Assembly: GCA_007258455.2 (NCBI GenBank) | Contig: VDFB02358134.1 | Coordinates: 214,319,565 to 214,383,564 of the forward strand | Direction of reading: 5' to 3' | DNA length: 64,000 bases | DNA from: Sequoia sempervirens | Lineage: Eukaryota > Streptophyta > Pinopsida > Cupressales > Cupressaceae | Translations under genes and position numbers: made by a program | Shown: piece after piece, positions 56,746-64,000 of the stretch | Position numbering within the stretch: position 1 is the stretch's first letter | Layout of the letters: every line of letters starts with the position of its first letter | The notes under the pieces: model-generated | The model's input: the letters and a program-made list of their open reading frames with translations, nothing else | What the model was told of the DNA's origin: nothing | The model's database searches: none

Positions 56746-57720
56746 CTACTTGGCTTCCAGAGTCCATTGGACTTTGGCATCCTGCTTTAGCATAGCATTG
56801 AGTGGCTTGACTATTTCAGCAAAGCTAGTGATGAACTTCTTGATGAAATTGATCTTTCCAAAGAAGGATTTCAACTCCTTCTTACTGCCTGGAAGTAGAA
56901 TCTTCAGAATGGCTTGGATGCATTCGAGTTCTATTGAAATTACCTTCTTTGAGATCATTTGGCCCAACAACTTCCCTTTCGTAACTCCAAAGATACACTT
57001 CTTCGGATTCATGGATATTTCAAATTCTCTACACTTCTGGAAGACCTTACAAAAATCAAAGACACGATCCTCTCTTTTCTTTGAAAACATAGTGAGGTCA
57101 TCCATGCCGATGATGATGTATTTTCTAATCAAATCCTTGAAAGCAATATCCATGGCATGTTGAAAGGTTGCACTAGCATTGATTAGTCCAAATGGCATTC
57201 TTCTATATGTAAAGGTTCCCCATTTTGTGGTGAAAGACATTTTATGCCTACCTTCAAATTGTACCATCACTTGATTATAGCCTGCGTATCCATCCAAGAA
57301 AGACACCATCTAAGATCCATTAACTATTTGCAACACTTCATCCAGTGAGGGCACATGATAGTTGTCTTTCTCTGAGGCTCTATTCAAATTGCGAAAGTCC
57401 ACACATAATCTGATTTCTTTGTTCTTTTTCCTGACCGGGACCAAGTTTTCCACCCACATGGAGTGTCTAACTGGGAATATGATTCTAGTGGACAACTTCT
57501 AAAATTCCTTGTAGATGATGGGTTCCAGTAATCCATTGATAGGTCGTTGATGCTGCTGAAAAGGTATCACATTTGGCTTGAGAGGGATGGTGTGAGTAAT
57601 GATGGAAAGGATAATCTGATCTAATTCAGCCTCTATGGGCTTTGTTTCTTCAATAATTTGAGTTGAAAACACATCGGAGTTGGTAATGAAATCCAAGATA
57701 TTCTTTTGATCATTGAACAC
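56746..57720 (-). pseudogene. E3 reverse transcriptase, GMDD at the active site
   Basis: Minus strand. 57499-57720 is the pre-RT linker; 57310-57495 reads VENLVPVRKKNKEIRLCVDFRNLNRAS and KDNYHVPSLDEVLQ; after one stop 56746-57309 reads SFLDGYAGYNQVMV, KMSFTTKWGTFTYRRMPFGLINASATFQ, then IIIGMDDLTMFSK. The family box is Y-x-DD; here Tyr is Gly (GMDD at 57097-57108). CIFGVTKGKLLGQMIS follows. Apart from two stops the domain is the best preserved in the window. The GMDD change should impair activity. Confidence 0.9.
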
Positions 57721-57839
57721 CTAGAAGTTGGTGATATTATTTGGCATTGAGGGAGTGAAGGTAAGCTCAACAATGAATTTATTTAAACTAGATAGAGAAA
57801 GGGGCTAGAGGGTACTAGCTGCCTGTGCCAAGGAATTGG

Positions 57840-58240
57840 TAGTATAATTCTCGGAGCGAGGGTTCAACTAAATATTAAACACATCTCAGCCTTCTATGAG
57901 ATCCCAGACTCTATGCCTATAATTTGCTAGTCTCCTATCATGGCAGGAATATAGCTTTCTAACTTGTTTTACTACTAGCTCCGAGTTGCCAAAGACTTGC
58001 AACATTATGACTTTCTTCCTTAGAGCCAGAAAGAGACCATGAACTAATGGCTCATACTTCATTACATTGTTCCTATAATAAAAATGAAGTCTATGAGAAG
58101 CAAAGTATGTCTTACTTGGAGGGTTGATAACCTAAAATCTAGCTCTCACTCCTTGTTTGGACTTGGACCCGTCGAAGCGTAGTGTACAAAACTTAGAGGA
58201 ACCTTGGGCTTTGGAACCAATAGGGCATACTTCTTCTCTC
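57840..58240 (-). pseudogene. E3 RNase H-like (archaeal-type) domain located upstream of RT
   Basis: Minus strand. TLRFDGSKSKQGVRARF (first Asp, about 58155-58190), NPPSKTYFASHRLHFYYRNNVMKYEPLVHGLFLALRK (Glu, about 58030-58130), VIMLQVFGNSELVVKQV (Asp of GDSQL changed to Asn, about 57960-58010), LYSCHDRRLANYRHRVWDLIEGW and a NSLAQAAS end. This is the same fold as the second RNase H of E1 and E2, but there it follows the native RNase H; here it stands between protease and RT. A stop breaks it after ARF. Catalytic decay is evident from the Asn. Confidence 0.78.
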
Positions 58241-58302
58241 TGTTGGACACTTGCCTCAACATCCTTAAGTGAAGGAATAGATTCAACATAGCTTTGGTTC
58301 AA

Positions 58303-58488
58303 CTATCCTATTTGGAGTTCATCTTTTGGTGTTACTTGTCCTCTTATGTGCTCAATTGTTGTTGGGCACATACAACATTCAAATTCTAAATGGGAAACAT
58401 TATGCACCCAACACCAACTGGGTAATAGGAGCTCTTGAAAGTCCATTCTTGCTCCTAAGCTGAGATGATCTTGCACACATTTTCCCAT
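58303..58488 (-). pseudogene. E3 linker between protease and RNase H-like domain
   Basis: A 61-residue open piece with a Cys/His-containing word (WCWVHNVSHLEFECCMC). It may be a structural remnant, but I cannot assign a domain. Lies between two pol domains in the same strand. Confidence 0.4.
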
Positions 58489-58643
58489 AAATCTTGGAAT
58501 CCATTTAATAGTTCCAAATTGTTATCCTCATAGGATTCTTCATCATCTGATTTGATCAACATTTCCATGCTTTGAAGTGTGTAGGCAAAGTTAATGGGAG
58601 GAATGCATAACATGAGGAGAACCTCTTCAGTCACTTCCTCTTC

Positions 58644-59160
58644 CTAGAATTCTAGTTCCTCATGATATGCTACAAGACAATAGCTTCCCAGCTCTGTTTC
58701 AGGGAACTGTACCTCATTTGTGTTGTTATACTCGGTGATCATGAATTTCATATGTGGCTCCCAATCAATATGGATCTGGTTTGGCAGCACTTTCCATGGA
58801 AGCCATAAGTGGGAAAAGTCAGTCGCAACATATCCATTCAATGCCTGGGTGAAGTCCCTTCCTAGTATTATGCCATATGTGTCTAGGATATCAGTAACTT
58901 GGATATCAATGACTTGTCGCACCCTTGGATCAACACAAATTTGCATAGGTATCCTGTTGATTTCATCGTCTATATTCACTTTCGTTTTATCCAATTGGGT
59001 CACCTTCCACCGGGAGGGAGTTGGGAATATTCCCAGAGCTTTGCATACAACAAGATGCATGACATTAGCAGTTGCTCCTAAATCAAGCAGACAATTGTGT
59101 AGGTTCTTTCCAAATATCAAGCAGGCTGAGTTTCTAACTTCCCCTGGAACAAGCCCATAG
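58644..59160 (-). pseudogene. E3 retropepsin-like protease
   Basis: Minus strand, 158-residue frame. LHNCLLDLGATANVMHLVVCKALGI carries the active-site hDxGA loop (59062-59100; Asp kept). DTYGIILGRDFTQALNGYVATDFSHLWLP follows, with the LGRDF word of the flap-distal region. One of the few frames without an internal stop. It follows gag and precedes the RNase H-like domain. Confidence 0.85.
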
Positions 59161-59199
59161 GTGTATATGCCTGAGCTACTTGAGCCTTGTCTTTATCAT

Positions 59200-60430
59200 T
59201 GGCCTTATCTTTGGTTTGTGCTTGGTTTTTCTCCTTGGTAGGTTGTTTAACCATTTTCTAATTTGTGGGCTTATCTATCTTCCTTCCTAGAACTTCCTTG
59301 ATTACTGGCTCATTCTATGACTCATTAAAGGAGACCCTTTTGGTGGGCACCTCTTGAGTTGATTTGGAGGGGGAAGTTCCATTAAGAATCCTACAAAAAG
59401 TATTTCTAACTATTGGGACTTTGAATTGCTCAAAGGTGGATATGCTTATCTTGACCTTAAATTCTTCAGCCATGTATTCACTCATTTGCTCAATTTCAAC
59501 TTCAAAGGATTTACCTTGAGAGGAGCTAGTGGGTTTGTTTTGGGTCTAATTTGGATTTGACTGCCTATTCTTGTTGAAGTACTGGGTGGGCACATGAGGG
59601 TAACCTAGTTTTTTGATAGCATTTGGGTCAGGTGGAGTGTTAAAGTTGTTGGGCAGCATAGAGGTCGTAAAAGGGCCACCTACTTGTCTATTTCTCAAAT
59701 TATAAGGAGTTTCCCTTTGATGAAACATTTGGACCTTATTCTCATGGGACTCTTCTTCATCTATTCGACCATTTTCTACTGAATTAAAAAGATGAGATAG
59801 AGGGCCTTCGTTGCTTACCTCTTTTGCTTCTTCGTGCTTTGGGGCAACAATCTCCTTTTCGGGTGCATTACTCTCACTTCTCGGGAAAGGAGCTTGGTTT
59901 ACCACTAGCACTTAAGAGTCATATCGTTTGGATGGGACTATGTCTCTACAACCGAAACCATCTAAAACATTTTGAACATCAACTTGAAAGATCTCGATGG
60001 ATGTTTGGAACTTAAGGAATCCAATTCAGAATGCCTATTCATTTTGTGAATGTGACACCACCTGAAAAAGGCTGCCTCGACTAAGTATACTCCACTTATA
60101 GTCTTATCTACATCAGCTCGTTGATCAAGAGGGGTGGGAATGCCTTTGTTGTTTGGTCTTGTGTTTCATGCCCAATTCTTTCTTTTTGAAGGTCTCCTTT
60201 CAAAGCCTTGGTTACAACTCTGACCTCTCTCATAATTCTGCCTAGAAGAAGCACACACATCATGATTGTCCTTGTTATCTCAATTGAGATTGGCTTGAAT
60301 GCTTCTTTGGGAGGCTTGCAATTGATTGTTTCAATTCCTCAAGTGTGTCATCTCTGTTGACATCTTCTTAATCATCTCCGTCAATTCATCGATTTGACCC
60401 TTCTCTATGTTGTTAGATGGCGATGCTTTA
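59200..60430 (-). pseudogene. E3 gag C-terminal part with zinc-binding remnant
   Basis: Minus strand, low-complexity polar sequence with a modified knuckle WCHIHKMNRHSELDSL (about 60015-60065), where a CxxHxxxxH(S/D)E..C type is usual in this group and the last Cys is Ser. The open piece 59546-59911 (TPYNLRNRQVGGPF) is the linker to the protease. Several stops. Confidence 0.6.
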
Positions 60431-61631
60431 TTCTGGAGGAAGACCTGCTATACTGCTAGTTGATTCTACTGAATAGGTAGAAATTTGGGTCCTTGCAAGT
60501 ATGTAGGAACTTGGGGATGTTGAGGATAAACTTGCTGCTATGGTGGTTGCAAGTAGTGGGGCACTAGAGGCGCTTGACTCAATGGCTATCCTAGATGAGG
60601 TACCATTGGTAGTTGTGGGACTTGATTCATGAGTGGCGTTTGATGTGCCAGAGCTTGGGTGAGTCCTTGGATCTACACTAGATGAATAGTTGGCCCCAAA
60701 GAGGGTAGCAGACCCACAACATTTTGTCCCAAATCGGTGCTTTCTATGATTGCCTCTGCATATACGTCTACCAGCTTGGCTGGCAGTAGGCATATTCTTT
60801 GTACTAGTGCAAACATAAGGTTGTATAAGGTAGCATAAGAGGCTAACCGAGCGAAGGAATCATTAACCACATATGGATCTTGCAATCTCATGTAAGCATG
60901 ATGAAACTAATCATTAAAGGAGCTTATTGGTTCATTGACTTCCCTTCAAATGGACATGAATTGTTGATACAATTCAGAAGGGCTAATTGGAATCTTGTAT
61001 TTTTGTAGGAAGGAGTTCTTTAATAGATTCCAAGAGGTGATGGATCTAGTTGGCAAGTTGATGTACCAATAGAAGGCCTCTTCCCCCAAGGAGTAAGGAA
61101 AGAGCTGACAAGACACGCCTTCATGATTTATTTGCATGTCTTTCAAGGCTATTTGAAATATCTTGATGTACTCTATTTCTATCCTCTACAGATCATGAAG
61201 ATGGAACTTTGTGCAAAATCCTTTTAGGTTCTTTGGCATTTCATGATAGTCATTGAAAGATAGAGTAGAAGGATTTTTACCTTGCCAAGCCATGATGGGA
61301 GGTAGAGGTTGTGCTTGTTGTGCAACAGTAACTTGGGGCTGTAACAACACTTGAGGCAATGCCTTGGATTAGATGTGTTGGAAGAGGAGCAACGCCTTGA
61401 CTGTGGGAGATGGACAACTAGAAGGCAGTTCAGAGTGGCTGAGAAGAGGAAGTGGGTGTTGGAAGGGAAGGGAGAGAGGGGCGAATGGATGAAAGGAAGA
61501 GGTGAGGATGGAGGTGAAGTGGACATAATGGATGAGGTGGAGGAGGATGCTTCCCCACTTTTGGCTCTCTTAGCCTTGGTAGGGGGTGGTAGCTCTTGGA
61601 ATTCCCCTTTGTTTGGTGTACATCTTAACAC
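60431..61631 (-). pseudogene. E3 gag (retrotransposon gag domain)
   Basis: Minus strand. 61224-61631 is a Ser/Pro-rich N-terminal part. The gag domain is at about 60700-61150: CQLFPYSLGEEAFYWYINLP, SWNLLKNSFLQKYKIPISPSELYQQFMSI, then after a stop EVNEPISSFND and MRLQDPYVVND. This pattern (LFP-SL-G-A-WY-NLP...SW-L---FL-KY) is the classical Ty3/gypsy capsid region. Followed by Ala/Ser-rich low-complexity sequence. One stop splits the domain near 60945. Gag forms the particle shell. Confidence 0.85.
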
Positions 61632-61689
61632 TCTTTGGAACCTCTTAGGGGAGAAGGAACCAATTCGATCTATCTTATCAAAAGGGAGG

Positions 61690-61706
61690 CCCTCCTTCTA
61701 GCGCCA
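61690..61706 (-). other. E3 primer-binding site, tRNA-Asn
   Basis: The plus strand reads CCCTCCTTCTAGCGCCA, identical over 17 bases to the 3' end of plant tRNA-Asn(GUU) including CCA. Four bases separate it from the LTR edge at 61711. Confidence 0.88.
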
Positions 61707-61710
61707 GTTT

Positions 61711-62683
61711 TGTTGATGGGTGTATTTCACTTCTCAACATAGGAAACACACTAGTGCACTACCTCTCTTGAAAGGAAACTTCCTATAAACAAGTTACAAA
61801 AAATTACCTCAAGGTCTCTCAGGTGTCAAGTCATGACTTGCAAAAACAACTCAGTGGATTGATGTGATTTGTTGGTAATCACAAGGGTCATGGAAAATTG
61901 CTAAGTTGGAAGGATATTGGATCTTCAAATGGAGTACGTGATATTCTAGAAGTGATGTGCAATTACTGCAAGTTCAAAACAACCATCTAAAACTCCATGA
62001 ATAATGTTAGATTTAGCTTTACAATGATGTTGGAACTTTGCCTAAACTACTATTTCAAAGAAAGGTCAAAAAGGAAAAGGGAGGTAAGAGTTCTTAGACC
62101 TATAACTACTGATGAACAATGACAATGGAGGATGCTACAATGGAAAACCTTCCTATAACCGAGTTCCACTTAACCAAACAATCATACAGTCTCATGAAAC
62201 TAGTGCTATATTCTAAGGTCTGTAGATTTTTAGCTGTTAATTCACCATAAAGCATGAATAAAATATGAAATTTTATGTGCAACAATGAATTTATGTTTAG
62301 ACTAGCTTTACATTGCTGTTCATCATCAATAACCAAGAAAAAACATGAACATGGAAAGCATCAACACCATAGCATTCTTCGATATCAATGAACAACATGA
62401 ACTAAACTACTAAAACTACTTGAAAGAACCTAGAACAACAAAGTAAATCTATCTAAATCTATCAATTGTGAGAAGATGAATCATGCAACATGTGAGAAAC
62501 ATAGGAATCCACCAAAAGCAATGAAATTCTATTGAAATTTTTGTAGCATGTCTTTACAACAACTCAACTCTCTCTTGAAAATGAGAGGAGACCCCCTATT
62601 TATAGTTTTCCAAAAGTGAAATGAATGGCCATGATTTACTCTCATTAATGTGTGGCCAAGATTCATTTTACATTAGGGTTTCA
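61711..62683 (-). repeat. 5' LTR of E3
   Basis: Plus strand begins TGTTGATGGGTG and ends GGGTTTCA. 973 bp, homologous to 46145-47439 without its internal duplication. Confidence 0.92.
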
Positions 62684-63177
62684 CCTACCCCCCAAAATTT
62701 ACTAATATAAAATATAATTTTGTCTCATTCCTATTTTTCCCTGTAGTGCCCTAACACTATAGTAGTTTTGTCTTCTAGTGACTACCTTCTTTTTCTCAGC
62801 TTATATTGTCAGGAAATCATCATCTATAACTGGCTTTCCCTCATTCTTCTGAAGAGTGGCATACTCCAAAACATTTCCAATCAGTACCTAAATCTTGTTC
62901 CACTCCATGATATCAGATTGAAGAACTTGGAAGGTCAACTTCTTAGATCTACTAGTGATTTTTTCCTAGTTCTTATTTCATTTTGGCATGGCCTTAATTA
63001 CCTATTCAGATTGAATGAATTCCCTAGCAGCAAAATCCATGAACTCTGGCGTTAGTGAGTTTTTTGCCCCTTGCTCCATATTTTTATGGAAGTATGGCCT
63101 TATCATTTTCTGATCTAGCTCCACGATAGGCATATCGTAGTTCATCATCAACTTTAAGTAATCTTCACTGTCCATCC
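62684..63177 (-). pseudogene. 3' end of a second E3-family copy (ORF3 end and purine tract), truncated
   Basis: Continuous similarity with 47440-47935: the same purine tract, spacer and the ORF3 C-terminal coding region (CTAGCAGCAAAATCCATGAA and CATCATCAACTTTAAGTAAT words in both). So the LTR 61711-62683 is preceded, on the element strand, by another ORF3 end. Similarity ends abruptly at about 63177, where a sequence starting TGTTGGAGC begins. Confidence 0.85.
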
Positions 63178-64000
63178 TGTTGGAGCAAAAAAATCCATAT
63201 TGGTTGTTCTACACACCTCCATTTTCACTCATCCTCCCACATCCACTATATGCTCTGTCTCCATTTCACAGTAATTGACATTAATATAAAATACCAAAAT
63301 AAGGCCCTTGATCATTACAATAAAATGAAGTCCCTACTTGAAAATTTCTCCTAGCATCACATGGCATGTTGCCAAGACAATGCTATATTAGAGAGAGAAT
63401 CACCATAGTCTCTTTGACACAAGTAGAAAGGGCTGATAAGAGTTGTAGATGAGACTCTTGAATGCCTAAGAGACATATTCAAATGTCTTACTTCCAAGCT
63501 AAAGAATGATATTGTCTAAGAGACTTAGAAATGTCGAGGAGAGAGTCTAACATGTCTCATCGACAAATCATATGAAGCATTCAACATTCAGGAAACAAAT
63601 AAAACATCTCTTTGACACTAAGAGATAATCAAAAAATAAATGATAAATCACTGGTAGAATAGCACAAATGAATTGAAATATCAGAGAGACATCAAAATAT
63701 CGAAGAGAGAAGCAAGGAAGTCTCTTTGACACTTAAGGAGAAAAATATTGGCAAGACATAGAGACATTGAACAAACACTAGATAAGGTCTCATTGACATC
63801 CTAAAATGATATGTCAAGGAGACATAAAATATCAAGAAGACATCATCAAAAGTTTCCTCGACATTCAGGCACAAGTTATCGATGAGACTAAGAGATGTTA
63901 GAGAGAGGTGACCATGGGTCTCCCTGACATAACAAAGTCACATCTAACATCATTAGAAAATATTATCACTAGGGGAAGAAATAAAGACATGTCGAGGAGA
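63178..64000. repeat. Repeat-rich sequence, probably the edge of another LTR element
   Basis: Begins TGTTGGAGCAAAAAAATCC, directly where the E3 copy ends. It contains many variants of a GTCTCTTTGACA word and of its reverse complement TGTC(G/A)A(G/A)GAGAC, alternating about every 40-70 bp (63410, 63530, 63604, 63672, 63700, 63721, 63788, 63820, 63851, 63918, 63986). No ORF. An LTR start is plausible because of the TG and the sharp truncation, but the other end is outside the window. Confidence 0.5.

Larger units (their letters stand above)
46145..62683 (-). mobile_element. E3: Ty3/gypsy retrotransposon with RNase H-like domain before RT and a sense ORF3
   Basis: Minus strand. 5' LTR 61711-62683, tRNA-Asn primer site, gag, protease, RNase H-like domain, RT, RNase H remnant, integrase, GC-richer spacer, ORF3, 3' LTR 46145-47439. 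About 16.5 kb, with a long 3' region. All frames are broken. The tandem copy of the ORF3 end beyond the 5' LTR shows that E3 was part of a two-unit array. The 5 bases left of 46145 are GGTCT; no partner can be tested because the right side is not the true end. Confidence 0.87.

Overview
This window looks like plant nuclear DNA made almost entirely of old, nested LTR retrotransposons; I recognise no host cellular gene. It is AT-rich, every pol-like frame is broken, and the primer-binding sites match plant tRNAs (initiator Met and Asn). The long Ty3/gypsy elements with extra ORFs and layered insertions suggest a large-genome seed plant, possibly a gymnosperm. That last step is inference from element style, not from a diagnostic gene.

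Left block (1-29283) is a four-element nest. The host is a minus-strand element, called E0 here: tRNA-Met-type primer site at 17895-17906, coiled-coil and zinc-knuckle gag-like ORF relics from 17.9 down to 14.2 kb, continuing at 850-1. Its body is split at 850/14231 by E1 (851-14230, minus, TSD CTTAG), a Tat-lineage-like Ty3/gypsy element. Its 5' LTR is split at 18015/28120 by a long-LTR element, L (18016-28119, plus, TSD GGAAA), with no recognisable pol. L's own 5' LTR is split by a compact element, S (19504-21813, plus, TSD TCCTT). The intact LTR of L at 25973-28119 still shows the empty site of S.

Middle block (29284-42656): a plus-strand Ty1/copia reverse-transcriptase relic (29284-30025) is cut by a second Tat-like element, E2 (30026 to the assembly gap, minus). 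In both E1 and E2 the order on the element strand is (PR-)RT-RNase H-archaeal-type RNase H-integrase, then an ORF in ANTISENSE orientation with plant-mobile-domain (PMD) signatures and an acidic tail, then the 3' LTR. The spacers around the antisense ORFs carry independent tandem arrays. A 100-N gap at 42657-42756 removes the 5' part of E2 and lies in a 33-bp in-frame repeat.

The stretch 42757-46144 is AT-rich, with short dispersed repeats, a perfect 20-bp inverted repeat around a TATA box, and no gene I can support.

Right block (46145-63177) holds a third Ty3/gypsy element, E3 (46145-62683, minus): tRNA-Asn primer site, gag, protease, an RNase H-like domain placed BEFORE the reverse transcriptase, RT, RNase H remnant, integrase, a GC-richer spacer with a TATA box, and a long unrecognised ORF (ORF3) in SENSE orientation next to the 3' LTR. 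Beyond its 5' LTR lies the 3' end of another ORF3 copy (62684-63177), giving an LTR-internal-LTR-internal arrangement. The last 0.8 kb is a repeat-rich sequence starting TGTTGG that seems to truncate that second copy.
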